This document shows positions 52,820 through 62,792 of a stretch of DNA of 64,000 nucleotides, piece after piece. The notes under the pieces were generated by a model. That model saw only the letters and a program-made list of their open reading frames with translations, did not search any database and was not told where the DNA came from. The DNA lies in the NCBI RefSeq assembly GCF_001667505.1, contig NZ_LZHZ01000018.1:205995-269994 (forward strand), read 5' to 3'. Origin of the DNA: Mycobacterium sp. ACS1612. Its GTDB lineage: Bacteria; Actinomycetota; Actinomycetes; Mycobacteriales; Mycobacteriaceae. The first letter of the stretch is position 1. Each line of letters starts with the position of its first letter. Made by a program: the position numbers and the translations under genes.

Positions 52820-55050
52820 TGACGACAAAGAAGTTCACGCCGATCATCAAGCGCGGACCGCGGTTGACGCCGGGAGAGATCACCGTCACCCCGCCGGACG
52901 ATCTCGGCATCGAGATCCCGCCGTCGGGTATCCAGAAGGCGCTGCCATGGGTGATGGGCGGCGGCATGCTCGGGATGATCGCGATCATGATCTTCACCGG
53001 TATCCGTCAGCTGTCGCCGTACATGCTGATGATGCCGTTGATGATGGTGATGGCCACCGTCGGCTTCATGGCGGGCGGCGGACCCGGCGGCAAGCGGGTG
53101 CCCGAGATCAACGCCGACCGCAAGGAGTACCTGCGGTATTTGGCCGGCCTTCGGACCCGGGTCACGTCGTCGGCCGCGGCGCAGGTGACGTTCTTCAACT
53201 ACCACGCACCGCATCCTGAGGACCTGCTGTCGCTGATCGGCACCAACCGGCAGTGGTCGCGGCAGGTCAACGCCGACTTCTATGCGGCCACCCGGATCGG
53301 CATCGGCTCGGAGCCTGCGGTCGACCGGCTGTTGAAGCCAGCCGTCGGCGGGGAACTGGCCGGCCCGCAGGGGGCACCCCAAGCCCATCTCGAACCGGTC
53401 AGCCACATGTGGGTGACGAAGTTCCTGCGCACCCACGGCCTCATCCACGACTGCCCGAAACTCGTTCAGCTGCGCACGTTTCCGACGATAGCGATCGGCG
53501 GCGACGCTGCGGGCGCCGCCGGATTGCTGCGCGCGATGATCTGCCACCTCGCGGTGTTTCATCCGCCGGACCTGCTCCAACTGCGGGTGCTCACCGACAA
53601 CCCGGAGGATCCGGACTGGGCGTGGCTGAAGTGGCTACCGCACGTGCAGCATCAGACCGACACCGACGCCGCGGGGCCCACCAGGTTGGTGTTCACCCGC
53701 CCCGACGGGCTGAGCGATCTGACCGCACGCGGACCGCATACCGCCGACTCGGTGCCAAGCGGACCCTACGTCGTCGTCATCGACTTGACCGGTGGCAGAG
53801 CGGGATTCCCGGTCGACGGGCGGGCCGGAGTCACCGTGATCACGCTGGGCAACCACCGGGGATCGGTGTACCGGATCCGCGTCGACGCCGACGGCACGGC
53901 CGACGACAGGCTGCCCAACCAAACCTTCCGGCTCGTCACAAGCGTGGCCGACTCGATGACACCGGCACAGGCGGGCCGGGTGGCCCGCAAGCTGGCGGGC
54001 TGGTCGATCACCGGCACCATCATCGACAAGAGCGTGCGGGTGCACAAGAAGGTCGCCACCGAGTGGCACCAGATCGTCGGCGCGCAGACGGTCGAGGAGG
54101 TGACGCCCGCCCGGTGGCGGATGTTCACCGACACCGACCGGGACCGGTTGCGCATCCCGTTCGGCCACGAACTCAAGACCGGCGAAGTCATGCACCTCGA
54201 CATCAAGGAGGGTGCGGAATTCGGCGCCGGCCCACACGGAATGCTGATCGGCACAACGGGTTCCGGTAAGTCGGAGTTCCTGCGCACGCTGATCCTGTCG
54301 CTGGCCGCCACCCATCACCCCGACCAGGTCAACCTGCTACTCACCGACTTCAAGGGCGGTTCGACGTTCCTGGGTATGGAGAAGTTGCCGCACACCGCGG
54401 CCGTCGTCACCAACATGGAAGAGGAAGCCGAACTGGTCAGCCGGATGGGCGAGGTGCTCACCGGTGAACTGGACCGCCGTCAGTCGATCCTGCGGCAGGC
54501 GGGTATGCAGGTCGGCGCCGCGGGCGCGCTGTCCGGGGTGGCCGAATACGAGAAGCACCGCGAGCGGGGCGCCGATCTGCCGCCGCTGCCAACGCTTTTC
54601 GTCGTCGTCGACGAGTTCGCCGAACTGCTGCAGAACCACCCCGACTTCATCGGCCTGTTCGACCGCATCTGCCGTGTCGGCCGATCGCTGCGGGTGCACC
54701 TGCTGCTGGCCACGCAGTCGCTGAACACCGGCGGTGTGCGGATCGACAAACTCGAACCGAACCTGACATACCGTATCGCGTTGCGCACCACCAGTTCTGC
54801 CGAGTCGAAGGCCGTGATCGGCACGCCTGAGGCGCAATACATCACGAACAAGGAGAGCGGCGTCGGGTTCCTGCGGGTCGGCATGGAGGACCCGGTCAAG
54901 TTCCAGAGCGTGTGGACCGGCGTCAACTACGAACCGACGGCACCGGTCGAAGACAACGGCGAGGTCCGACCCAGGGCGCAGACCGACGGCCGGTTGCGCA
55001 TCCACCAGTTCACCGCGGCCCCGATCTTCGATACGGCGGTGAGCTCATGA
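52819..55050 (+). CDS. eccCa1: ESX-1 FtsK/SpoIIIE-type ATPase EccCa1
   Basis: A 743-residue membrane ATPase. Two N-terminal transmembrane helices (VMGGGMLGMIAIMIFTGI and LMMPLMMVMATVGFMAGGG, about 38-85) precede a degenerate DUF domain and one FtsK/SpoIIIE ATPase domain. Walker A is GTTGSGKSEFL at about 477, and Walker B is FVVVDEFAEL at about 592. Its third motif is GLFDRICRVGRSLRVHLLLATQ. It drives secretion together with EccCb1, which carries the other two ATPase domains. Confidence 0.96.
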   Translation: MTTKKFTPIIKRGPRLTPGEITVTPPDDLGIEIPPSGIQKALPWVMGGGMLGMIAIMIFTGIRQLSPYMLMMPLMMVMATVGFMAGGGPGGKRVPEINADRKEYLRYLAGLRTRVTSSAAAQVTFFNYHAPHPEDLLSLIGTNRQWSRQVNADFYAATRIGIGSEPAVDRLLKPAVGGELAGPQGAPQAHLEPVSHMWVTKFLRTHGLIHDCPKLVQLRTFPTIAIGGDAAGAAGLLRAMICHLAVFHPPDLLQLRVLTDNPEDPDWAWLKWLPHVQHQTDTDAAGPTRLVFTRPDGLSDLTARGPHTADSVPSGPYVVVIDLTGGRAGFPVDGRAGVTVITLGNHRGSVYRIRVDADGTADDRLPNQTFRLVTSVADSMTPAQAGRVARKLAGWSITGTIIDKSVRVHKKVATEWHQIVGAQTVEEVTPARWRMFTDTDRDRLRIPFGHELKTGEVMHLDIKEGAEFGAGPHGMLIGTTGSGKSEFLRTLILSLAATHHPDQVNLLLTDFKGGSTFLGMEKLPHTAAVVTNMEEEAELVSRMGEVLTGELDRRQSILRQAGMQVGAAGALSGVAEYEKHRERGADLPPLPTLFVVVDEFAELLQNHPDFIGLFDRICRVGRSLRVHLLLATQSLNTGGVRIDKLEPNLTYRIALRTTSSAESKAVIGTPEAQYITNKESGVGFLRVGMEDPVKFQSVWTGVNYEPTAPVEDNGEVRPRAQTDGRLRIHQFTAAPIFDTAVSS

Positions 55051-55151
55051 CCGTGAAGGACGCTCGGATCTGCGCCGAGACTACGCAATATGACGTTTTC
55101 GGCGCGAAATCCGTCAAAAACCGTAGCCTCGCCGACGAGGAGCACGCATGA
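55047..55151 (+). repeat. MIRU-like 101-bp unit with its own small ORF between eccCa1 and eccCb1
   Basis: The stop of eccCa1 (TGA, 55048-55050) and the start of eccCb1 (ATG, 55148) are separated by 97 bp. A 34-codon ORF fills the gap exactly: its ATG overlaps the eccCa1 stop (ATGA, 55047-55050) and its TGA overlaps the eccCb1 start (ATGA, 55148-55151). The ATGA motifs are 101 bp apart, as if an element had inserted with target duplication. Its sequence is poorer in GC than its neighbours. It holds an imperfect inverted repeat (CGCCGAGACTACG/CGTAGCCTCGCCG, 55073-55085 and 55122-55134). The peptide (MTVKDARICAETT...LADEEHA) is not recognised. MIRUs of M. tuberculosis are described as having just this junction-overlapping layout. 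Confidence 0.6.
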
Positions 55152-56929
55152 GCATCGAGTCTGACCAGCGAGTGCTGCGCGAGGTGGTCCTCGACCAGTT
55201 GACCACCGGCGAGATACGCGCGTACCGAATGTGGTTGCCGCCGTTGGCCGATCCGACCCCGGTGAACGAACTCGTCGAGCGGGACCGGCAACGCCAACCG
55301 CTGCGTTTCGGGCTCGGCATCATGGACGAACCGCGGCGGCACCGCCAGGAAGTGTGGGGCATCGACGTCTCGGCAGCAGGTGGCAACATCGCCGTCGGCG
55401 GCGCTCCGCAGACCGGCAAGTCGACGTTCCTGCAGACCTTGGTGCTTTCGGCCGCGGCCACCCACACGCCCCGCCAGGTGCAGTTCTACTGCATCGACCT
55501 CGGCGGTGGCGGGTTGATGTACCTGGAGGACCTGCCACACGTCGGCGGGGTCGCCACCCGGTCCGAACCCGACCGGGTGAACCGCGTCGTCGCGGAAATG
55601 AAAGCCGTTCTGCGGCAACGAGAAGCGATGTTCAAACAACACCGCGTCGGGTCGATGGCCGCGTACCGGCAGATGCGCGAGGACCCGAACCATCCCGCGG
55701 CCGCCGACCCGTTCGGCGACGTGTTCCTGGTCATCGACGGCTGGCCCGCGTTCGTGGCCGAGTTCCCCGATCTCGAGCCGGTCGTCCAGGATCTGGCCGG
55801 ACAGGGCTTGGCGTTCGGCGTGCACACCATCATCTCCACCCCGCGCTGGACCGAGCTGAAGTCACGCGTGCGCGACTACCTGGGCACCAAGGTCGAATTC
55901 CGGCTCGGCGATGTCAACGAAACCCAGATCGACCGGATCACCCGCGAGATTCCCGCCAACCGGCCCGGCCGCGCGGTCTCGATGGAGAAACACCACCTGA
56001 TGATGGGGGTGCCCCGACTCGACGGCGTGCACAGCGCCGACAACCTGGTGCCGGCGATCTCGGAGGCGGTGCAGGTCATCGCCGCCCGTAACGCCGAGCG
56101 GGCACCGCGCGTGCGGGTGCTGCCGGAACGCATCTACCTGCACGAGTTGGATCCGCACCCGCCTGGCCCCGAGGCCGACTACCGCACCAGGTGGACGGTG
56201 CCGCTGGGCATCCGGGAGTCTGACCTGTCGGTGGCCTACAACCCGATGTACATGACGCCGCACCTGCTGATCTTCGGCGCCCCGAAGTCGGGCAAGACGC
56301 GCATCGCGCACGCGGTGTCACAGGCCATCTGCCAGCGCAACAGCCCGGCGCAGGTGCGGTTCATGCTGGCCGACTACCGCTCGGGTCTGCTCGACGCGGT
56401 GCCCGAGAGCCATCTGCTCGACGCGGGCGCCGTCAACCGCAACAACGCCACGCTCGAGGAGGCCATCAAGGCGCTGGCGGTCAACCTGCAGAAGCGGCTG
56501 CCGCCGCCGGATCTGACCACCGCGCAATTGCGGGCCAGGTCGTGGTGGACGGGCCCGGATGTGGTGCTGCTCGTCGACGACTGGCACATGATCGTCGCGG
56601 CCAGCGGAGTGCTGCCCCCGATGGCGCCGCTGTTTCCGCTGTTGCCGGCGGCGGCGGACATCGGCCTGCACATCATCGTCACGTGCCAGATGAGCCAGGC
56701 GCATCGAGCGACCATGGACAAGTTCGTCGGCGCCGCCTACGGCGCGGGGTCGCCGACCATGTTCCTGTCCGGGGAGAAGCAGGAGTTTCCGTCCAGCGAG
56801 ATCAAGCTCAAACGGCGCCCGCCCGGCCAGGCGTTCCTTGTCTCGCCCGACGGCAAGGAGGTCATCCAGGCGGCCTACGTGGATCCACCGGAAGAAGAAG
56901 TGTCGGCAGCACCCCTTGGGGGCCGCTAG
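55148..56929 (+). CDS. eccCb1: ESX-1 ATPase EccCb1
   Basis: A 593-residue cytosolic protein with two tandem FtsK/SpoIIIE-type ATPase domains. The first Walker A is [12 protein letters not shown] at about 83-93 and the second is [12 protein letters not shown] at about 376-388. Walker B-like strands are [11 protein letters not shown] and [11 protein letters not shown]. It recognises the C-terminal tail of EsxB/CFP-10 and activates EccCa1. It begins at ATG 55148 inside the ATGA that ends the small insert ORF. Ends at TAG 56929. Confidence 0.96.
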   Translation: MSIESDQRVLREVVLDQLTTGEIRAYRMWLPPLADPTPVNELVERDRQRQPLRFGLGIMDEPRRHRQEVWGIDVSAAGGNIAVGGAPQTGKSTFLQTLVLSAAATHTPRQVQFYCIDLGGGGLMYLEDLPHVGGVATRSEPDRVNRVVAEMKAVLRQREAMFKQHRVGSMAAYRQMREDPNHPAAADPFGDVFLVIDGWPAFVAEFPDLEPVVQDLAGQGLAFGVHTIISTPRWTELKSRVRDYLGTKVEFRLGDVNETQIDRITREIPANRPGRAVSMEKHHLMMGVPRLDGVHSADNLVPAISEAVQVIAARNAERAPRVRVLPERIYLHELDPHPPGPEADYRTRWTVPLGIRESDLSVAYNPMYMTPHLLIFGAPKSGKTRIAHAVSQAICQRNSPAQVRFMLADYRSGLLDAVPESHLLDAGAVNRNNATLEEAIKALAVNLQKRLPPPDLTTAQLRARSWWTGPDVVLLVDDWHMIVAASGVLPPMAPLFPLLPAAADIGLHIIVTCQMSQAHRATMDKFVGAAYGAGSPTMFLSGEKQEFPSSEIKLKRRPPGQAFLVSPDGKEVIQAAYVDPPEEEVSAAPLGGR

Positions 56930-57075
56930 ACTATGACGAGGACGCTCAGCAAAGTCGGAGACGACGTGCCAGCAAACCGGTCGGGGACAAGATTCCGGTA
57001 CGTTTAGGCAATTCCTGCTGGGCTGCGCACAAAGCAATATGCAGGGTTTTTGACACGGAAAAGGAGTATCCGCAA

Positions 57076-57372
57076 ATGCAACCCATGGAACACAACCCCG
57101 GGGCCGTCGGCCTCGGCGCCCAGGTGGTCGCAAACGGCGCGCGTGGGCTGACCTCCGGCACCACGGCCTCCGCGGCCGTGACGGCGTTGACGCCCGCCGG
57201 CGCTGAAGAAGTCTCCGCGATGGCGGCGGCGGCCTTCGCCGCCGAGGGCGTCGAGAGCCTCGCGCAGAACACGTTCGCGCAGGAAGAGCTCACGCGGGCG
57301 GGTGCCGCATACATGGAAGCAGCGGGCATCTACACCGCGGTCGACGGCGCCAACGCCGCCGCTCTTTCGTAA
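57076..57372 (+). CDS. PE35: ESX-1 PE-family protein PE35
   Basis: A 98-residue PE-type protein (begins MQPMEHNPGAVGLGAQV). Like M. tuberculosis PE35 it lacks a clear PE dipeptide at the N-terminus but keeps the helical hairpin and a C-terminal YTAVDGA (Y-x3-D secretion signal). It pairs with PPE68 and is chaperoned by EspG1. ATG at 57076 with AAGGAG 9 bases upstream, 146 bp after eccCb1; an internal promoter could lie in that gap. Confidence 0.88.
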   Translation: MQPMEHNPGAVGLGAQVVANGARGLTSGTTASAAVTALTPAGAEEVSAMAAAAFAAEGVESLAQNTFAQEELTRAGAAYMEAAGIYTAVDGANAAALS

Positions 57373-57413
57373 TAGCCGTAGTCGATCAGGCAAATCTGGG
57401 TTCTTAGTCGATC

Positions 57414-58730
57414 ATGATCTGGCATGCGATGCCGCCCGAGTTGAACACCGCGCGGTTGATGCTTGGGGCCGGCTCGTTGCCGATGCTCCAAGCCGCCGCG
57501 GGGTGGGAGGCGTTCGCGATCGAACTGGAAACCCAGGCCGACGAGTTGGCGGGCACCCTGGCCGCGCTGACCTCGGCGTGGAGCGGTACGGCCGGCGAAC
57601 GGGCCGTCTCCGCAACCATGCCGATGGTCGTCTGGCTACGCACCGTTTCGGCGCAGGCGCAGAAGCGGGCATTGCAGGCGACCGCACAGGCCAACTCCTA
57701 CGACATGGCGATGATCACGACACCGCCGATCCCGGAGATCGAGGCCAACCACGTCACCCATGCCGTCCTGGAGGCCACCAACTTCCTCGGCGTCAACACA
57801 GTCCCGATCGGGATCAACGAGTTCGACTATTTCGTCCGGATGTGGAACCAGGCCGCCGGCGCGATGGACGTCTACGCCGCCGAGACGGCGCTGAACATTC
57901 TGTTCGAGCCGATCATGCCGATGAAGCCGATCGTCATCCCCGGCGTCGGCGAAGCGACGACGGGTGCGGCGTTGGGCCAAGCGGCGGCGATGACCGCCGG
58001 GGCGGTTGCTCGCGAAACGGCGATCGCCCACGTCGGCGCCCAGGCCACCATCGAGTCGGCAGGTCTGCAGACCGGCCGGGCCGCGGCACAGGCCAATCAG
58101 ATGGCGACCACCGCCGAGGGGCAGGCGCAGAAAGCCCAGAACGCCCAACAGTTTTCGCAGCAGGGTCAACTGCAGCAGGGCGCGCAGCAAGGCATGCAGA
58201 TGGGCATGCAACTGGCCTCGCAGCTGGGTTCGACGCTCGGACAACTGCCGCAGCAGGCCGGCCAGATGGTGATGCAGCCGATGCAACAGCTGACCCAGCC
58301 GCTGCAGCAGGTGTCGTCGATGTTCAGCCAGATGGGTGGGCTGGGCGGTGACAAGGGCGCCCAGATGGGCCTGATCGGCACCAGCCCGCTGTCCAACCAT
58401 CCGTTGGTGGGCGGTTCCGGAGCGGGTTCGGGCGCCGGTCTGGTGCGGGCCGCGTCGCTGCCCGGTGCGGGCGGTACGTCAGCGCGCACCCCGCTGATGT
58501 CGAAACTCGTTGGGGCGGAACTGGAGCCGACCGTTTCGCCGGTGTCCGTCGCCGCAGGCGCTGCGGCGGGCGCATCGGCCGCCGGGTTGGCGCCGGTCGG
58601 CTCGGGTGGCGGCGCGGGGCCGATGGGCATGATGGGCCACGGCCAGAAGAGCGGTGGGACGAAACAGGCGCTGACGGCACCGTCGCCGCTGGTTTACGAC
58701 CTGGCCGAGGACGAAGAAGACGACTGGTAA
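57414..58730 (+). CDS. PPE68: ESX-1 PPE-family protein PPE68
   Basis: A 438-residue PPE protein beginning MIWHAMPPELNTARLM, with the PPE motif at 7-9. The hairpin tip WxG is AWSGTAG, and the end of the PPE domain has RMWNQAAGAMDVY. The C-terminal half is Gln/Met/Gly-rich and low in complexity (QQFSQQGQLQQGAQQGMQMG), ending in an acidic EDEEDDW as in M. tuberculosis PPE68. It forms a dimer with PE35 and interacts with EsxA. Confidence 0.92.
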   Translation: MIWHAMPPELNTARLMLGAGSLPMLQAAAGWEAFAIELETQADELAGTLAALTSAWSGTAGERAVSATMPMVVWLRTVSAQAQKRALQATAQANSYDMAMITTPPIPEIEANHVTHAVLEATNFLGVNTVPIGINEFDYFVRMWNQAAGAMDVYAAETALNILFEPIMPMKPIVIPGVGEATTGAALGQAAAMTAGAVARETAIAHVGAQATIESAGLQTGRAAAQANQMATTAEGQAQKAQNAQQFSQQGQLQQGAQQGMQMGMQLASQLGSTLGQLPQQAGQMVMQPMQQLTQPLQQVSSMFSQMGGLGGDKGAQMGLIGTSPLSNHPLVGGSGAGSGAGLVRAASLPGAGGTSARTPLMSKLVGAELEPTVSPVSVAAGAAAGASAAGLAPVGSGGGAGPMGMMGHGQKSGGTKQALTAPSPLVYDLAEDEEDDW

Positions 58731-58814
58731 ACGAAAAAACTTCCCGGCCAACGGGTCGGAAAGACTCGCCATTGGTTTTGGTGAGGACACGCAGAAGAAA
58801 AGGAAATTATCCAG

Positions 58815-59117
58815 ATGGCACAGATGAATACAGATGCCGCTGTCCTCGCCAAGGAGGCAGCGAACTTCGAACGGATCTCCGGTGAACTCAAGGGCGTCAT
58901 CGCCCACGTCGAGTCGGTCGCCGGCGCGCTGGCCGGGCAGTGGCACGGCCAGGCAGGCACCGCCGCGCAGGCCGCGCTGATGCGGTTCCACGAGGCGGCC
59001 GCCCGCCAGGTGCAGGAGTTGAACGACATCTCGGCCAACATCCACACCTCCGGTGTGCAGTACACCTCGACCGACGAGGACCAGCACGCCACGCTGACCA
59101 ACGCGATGAACCTCTGA
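58815..59117 (+). CDS. esxB: ESX-1 substrate EsxB (CFP-10)
   Basis: A 100-residue WXG100 protein with the WxG turn in GQWHGQAG and helices such as [17 protein letters not shown]. The C-terminal tail has Y-x3-D in YTSTDED, the secretion signal read by EccCb1. It forms a 1:1 dimer with EsxA encoded 34 bp downstream. Start ATG 58815 with AAAAGGAAA upstream. Confidence 0.97.
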   Translation: MAQMNTDAAVLAKEAANFERISGELKGVIAHVESVAGALAGQWHGQAGTAAQAALMRFHEAAARQVQELNDISANIHTSGVQYTSTDEDQHATLTNAMNL

Positions 59118-59151
59118 CCGACAACGACTTACGAGAAACGGAGAAAGACTT

Positions 59152-59442
59152 ATGACCGAACAGCTGTGGAACTTCGCCGGTATCGAGGGCGGCGCAAGCG
59201 ACATTCAGGGCGCCGCCGTGGCCACCACTGCCGGCCTGCTCGACGAGGGCAAGGGATCGCTCGCGGCGCTTGCCGCGGTGTGGGGCGGCACCGGCTCGGA
59301 GGCCTACCAGGCCGTGCAGATGCGCTGGGACAGCACCTCCAACGAGCTCAACGCAGCTCTGCAGAACCTGGCATCGACCATCAGCGAGTCCAGTGCAACG
59401 ATGGCTCAGACCGAAGCCGGCGTCACCGGGATGTTCGCATAA
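59152..59442 (+). CDS. esxA: ESX-1 substrate EsxA (ESAT-6)
   Basis: A 96-residue WXG100 protein: [19 protein letters not shown], the WxG turn in [11 protein letters not shown], and helix [15 protein letters not shown], ending GVTGMFA as in ESAT-6. Co-secreted with EsxB. It is followed by about 94 bp before espI. Confidence 0.97.
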   Translation: MTEQLWNFAGIEGGASDIQGAAVATTAGLLDEGKGSLAALAAVWGGTGSEAYQAVQMRWDSTSNELNAALQNLASTISESSATMAQTEAGVTGMFA

Positions 59443-59536
59443 CACGATCGAGCACGCGGGTGGGCGAGTCGGTCCGAAGACTCGGCTCGCCCACCACGTG
59501 TGTCGCAGCGTGACCTAGTAGTGATGAGAGGTACCC

Positions 59537-60928
59537 ATGTCGGCTGACTATGACCGGCTCTTCCACTCCCCGGGCTCCTCGGTGGACGCTGTGCAGACAG
59601 CCGACGAGGAAGCGGAGAACGGTGCCGCGGCGCCTGCCGGTGCGGACGGCCGCAGCGATGTGCCGCCGCCGCCGATGCCCATCGCACCGACCACGACTGC
59701 CACCGCCCCTGCCCCGCCGCCGCGGCAGACGGAGGTGACCACCCAGATGCCGCCCACCAGGACGGCGCCGCAGCCGCGTCAGGCCAACGGCATGATGCGT
59801 GCACCGCAGTCCGCGGGCGCGGCGGGCGCTCGATTCGAGCAGCCACGCTCGGCGCCCACACCGTCGCCGAGGCCTGCGCCCGCGCCTGCCCCGTCTCAGC
59901 ATTTCGCCGAGGTGCAAGCCGAGGCGGGCAATGCGTGGCGGGCGAATCAATCGCAGGCCAGCCAGCCGGCCACGACGTCGGCGGCGACCATCGGCAATCA
60001 CCGCGCCATCGACGCGCTGTCTCACGTCGGGGTCAAGTCCGCGGTCAAGATGCCGTCGCAGCGCGGCTGGCGGCACGTGCTGTACATACTGACGCGGATC
60101 AACCTGGGGCTGTCGCCCGATGAACTCTACGAGATGGATCTGCACGCCAGGATCCGGCGAAATGCCCGCGACTCATACCAGATCGGGATATTCGGGCTCA
60201 AGGGCGGTGTCGGCAAGACCGCGGTCACCGTCGCACTCGGCTCTGCGCTGAGCAAGGTCCGCGGTGACCGGATCCTCGCCGTGGACGCCGACCCGGACGG
60301 CGGCAACCTCGCCGACCGCGCAGGCCGCCAGTCAGCAGCAACTGTCTCGGATCTGTTGGCGGACAAGGAGTTGGCCCGCTACAACGACATTCGCGCGTAC
60401 ACGAGCATGAACGCCTCGAACCTGGAGATCCTGTCCTCCGAGGAGTACAGCGGGGCGCGCCGCGAGTTCAACGACGAGGACTGGACGAACGCGACCAACA
60501 TCGTGTCGCGGTACTACAACCTGGTGCTCGCCGACTGCGGTGCCGGGCTGTTCCAGCCCGCGGCCCGCGGTGTGCTGTCGACGGTGTCGGGTCTGGTGAT
60601 CGTCGCAAGCGCGTCGATCGACGGGGCGCGGCAGGCCGCGGTGACAATGGACTGGTTGCGGCAGAACGGTTATCAGGATCTGCTCGGCCGGTCCTGCGTC
60701 GTGATCAACCACGTCACGCCGGGAAAGCCGAACATCGACGTCGAGGACCTGGTGCAGCAATTCGAACGGCACGTACCGCCGGGTCGGGTGATCGTGCTGC
60801 CGTGGGACAAGCACATCGCCGCGGGCACGGAGATCCAACTCGATCTGCTCAGCCGCACCTTCCGGCGGCGGATCACCGAGTTGGCGGCTGCGTTGTCCGA
60901 TGACTTCGACAGGCTCGAACGTCGTTGA
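59537..60928 (+). CDS. espI: ESX-1 secretion-associated ATPase EspI
   Basis: A 463-residue protein. The Pro/Ala-rich N-terminal 150 residues are disordered. A linker with GWRHVLYILTRINLGLSPDE leads to a MinD/ParA-type ATPase: Walker A LKGGVGKTAVTV at about 219-230, ILAVDADPDGGNLADR, and a TMDWL segment. EspI controls ESX-1 secretion in response to cellular ATP in M. tuberculosis. The eccD1 start overlaps its stop (TTGA). Confidence 0.93.
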   Translation: MSADYDRLFHSPGSSVDAVQTADEEAENGAAAPAGADGRSDVPPPPMPIAPTTTATAPAPPPRQTEVTTQMPPTRTAPQPRQANGMMRAPQSAGAAGARFEQPRSAPTPSPRPAPAPAPSQHFAEVQAEAGNAWRANQSQASQPATTSAATIGNHRAIDALSHVGVKSAVKMPSQRGWRHVLYILTRINLGLSPDELYEMDLHARIRRNARDSYQIGIFGLKGGVGKTAVTVALGSALSKVRGDRILAVDADPDGGNLADRAGRQSAATVSDLLADKELARYNDIRAYTSMNASNLEILSSEEYSGARREFNDEDWTNATNIVSRYYNLVLADCGAGLFQPAARGVLSTVSGLVIVASASIDGARQAAVTMDWLRQNGYQDLLGRSCVVINHVTPGKPNIDVEDLVQQFERHVPPGRVIVLPWDKHIAAGTEIQLDLLSRTFRRRITELAAALSDDFDRLERR

Positions 60929-62454
60929 CCTCCACTGCCGCAGCAGCATCAACGTCCAGCGTCACTCCGGGTAGGCCGTCCACCACGCGGGTGACGATCC
61001 TGACCGGCAGGCGCATGACGGACCTCGTGCTGCCCGCGTCGGCGCCGATCGAGACGTACATCGACGAAACCTTCTCGGTGCTCGGCGAACTGCTGGACGA
61101 CACGCCCAAGGACGTGCTGGCCGGTTTCGACTTCACGGCGCAGGGCGTGTGGGCATTCGCGCGGCCGGGCGCACCGCCGCTCAAGGCCGACGAATCGCTC
61201 GATGACGCAGGCGTGGTGGACGGCGCGTTGCTAACGCTGGTGTCGGTCAGCCGAACCGAACGCTATCGGCCACTGGTCGAGGACGTGATCGACGCGATCG
61301 CGGTGCTCGATGAGTCGCCGGAGTTCAACCGCACCGCACTGAATCGCTTTGTCGGCCTTACCATTCCGGCGGCCGCGCTGGCCATCACGGTGATGGCGCT
61401 GGTCGCCTGGTCGCGCACCAGCCACGACTGGTATTGGCCGGTGGCGCTGGGCGTGCTCGGTCTCGCGATGCTGGGTGGCGGCATGCTGGCCAAGAACCGC
61501 TACGACAATGTCGACATGGCGGAAAGCCTGCTGGCCGCCGCAGTGCCAGTGCTGGCGGGTGCCGCGACGCTCGCGGTGCCACTGCCCCGCGGAGTCGACG
61601 GCCTCGGTGCGCCGCAACTGGCGGGCGCGGGCGCTATGGTCCTGTTGTTGACGTTGGCCACCAGGGGCGGACCACGAAGGCGCGCGGAGTTGGCGTCGTT
61701 AATGTCGGTCACCTCGATCGCGGTGACCGCAGCGGCCATCGCGTACGGATACGGCTGGCAGTACTGGGTGCCCGCGGGCGCCATCGCGTTCGGGTTGATC
61801 GTCGTGACCAACGCGGCCAAACTGACCGTCGCCGTCGCCCGCATCGCGTTGCCGCCGATACCGGCACCCGGCGAGACCGTGCACAACGACGAGTTGCTCG
61901 ATCCCGTCGCGACGTCCGAGGGGATCGACGAGGAGTCGTCCACCTGGCAAGCGATCATCGAGTCGGTACCGGACTCGGCGGCCCGCCTGCACGAGCGCAG
62001 CGTGTTGGCGAAGCGGTTGCTCATCGGCTTCGTGACGGCGGGCGCGCTGGTCTTGGCCGTCGGCGCGATCACCGTTGTGGTGCAAGGCCATTTCTTCATC
62101 CACAGCCTGATCGTCGCCGGTTTGGTCGCGGTCATCTGCGGCTTCCGGTCCCGGCTCTACGCCGAACGCTGGTGCTCATGGGCGCTGCTGGCGGCGGCGG
62201 TGGCGGTGCCGACGGGCGTGACGGTCCGACTGTGCCTGTGGTACCCGCACAAAGCGTGGCTGGTGCTCGGCATCTACACCGCGGTCGCGATCGTGGCGCT
62301 GATCGTGCTCGGCGCCACCGAAGGCGTGCGGCGGGTGTCGCCGGTGACCAAGCGGATCCTGGAACTGACCGACGGTGCGGCGGTCGCGGCGGTCATTCCG
62401 CTGCTGCTGTGGATCGCCAGTGTCTACGACGTGCTGCGCAACATCCGGTTCTAG
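60925..62454 (+). CDS. eccD1: ESX-1 membrane channel component EccD1
   Basis: A 509-residue protein with a cytoplasmic ubiquitin-like domain (TRVTILTGRRMTDLVLPASAPIETYIDETF, GVVDGALLTLVSVSRTERYRPL) and about 11 transmembrane helices (for example LGVLGLAMLGGGMLA, FVTAGALVLAVGAITVVVQG). EccD dimers line the ESX membrane pore. The TTG at 60925 is the only start upstream of the conserved N-terminus and overlaps espI. It ends in a CTAG overlap with convergent espL. Confidence 0.93.
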   Translation: MTSTAAAASTSSVTPGRPSTTRVTILTGRRMTDLVLPASAPIETYIDETFSVLGELLDDTPKDVLAGFDFTAQGVWAFARPGAPPLKADESLDDAGVVDGALLTLVSVSRTERYRPLVEDVIDAIAVLDESPEFNRTALNRFVGLTIPAAALAITVMALVAWSRTSHDWYWPVALGVLGLAMLGGGMLAKNRYDNVDMAESLLAAAVPVLAGAATLAVPLPRGVDGLGAPQLAGAGAMVLLLTLATRGGPRRRAELASLMSVTSIAVTAAAIAYGYGWQYWVPAGAIAFGLIVVTNAAKLTVAVARIALPPIPAPGETVHNDELLDPVATSEGIDEESSTWQAIIESVPDSAARLHERSVLAKRLLIGFVTAGALVLAVGAITVVVQGHFFIHSLIVAGLVAVICGFRSRLYAERWCSWALLAAAVAVPTGVTVRLCLWYPHKAWLVLGIYTAVAIVALIVLGATEGVRRVSPVTKRILELTDGAAVAAVIPLLLWIASVYDVLRNIRF

Positions 62455-62792
62455 TCGGCCGGGCTCTGCAGGCCCGCGGTGATCTCCGCGACTGCGGCGT
62501 CAATGCGTTCGCGGTCGGCTTCGATCGACTGTGTCGCGGCCGCCATGGCGTTTTGCAGGGCCTCGTTGATGCGCTGCTCGACCGTACGCGCGCCGAGGCG
62601 CAGCAGGCCCTCGGAGATGAAGGCCGCCGTCAGGTAGTGATGTCCGTTCAGCGTGACTTCCACGGTCTCGGCTTCGTCTGTGGCGGTGAACGTTTCGCTG
62701 TTCATCTTGTGCAGTTGGTCGTCGACGATCGACTGTAACCGCTGTGCTTGCTTGAGCACGGCAGCGACCTGCGGATGCATGTCGTCGGTCAC
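62451..62792 (-). CDS. espL: ESX-1 secretion-associated protein EspL (YbaB-like)
   Basis: A 113-residue protein matching EspL: PQVAAVLKQAQRLQSIVDDQL, ATDEAETVEVTLNGHHYLT and ARTVEQRINEALQNA. The fold is that of YbaB-type DNA-binding proteins. EspL is needed for EspE/EspF and WhiB6-dependent ESX-1 function. The GTG at 62792 overlaps the espB stop (GTGA). espJ and espK, which normally lie between eccD1 and espL, are absent. Confidence 0.88.
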   Translation of the reverse strand: MTDDMHPQVAAVLKQAQRLQSIVDDQLHKMNSETFTATDEAETVEVTLNGHHYLTAAFISEGLLRLGARTVEQRINEALQNAMAAATQSIEADRERIDAAVAEITAGLQSPAD

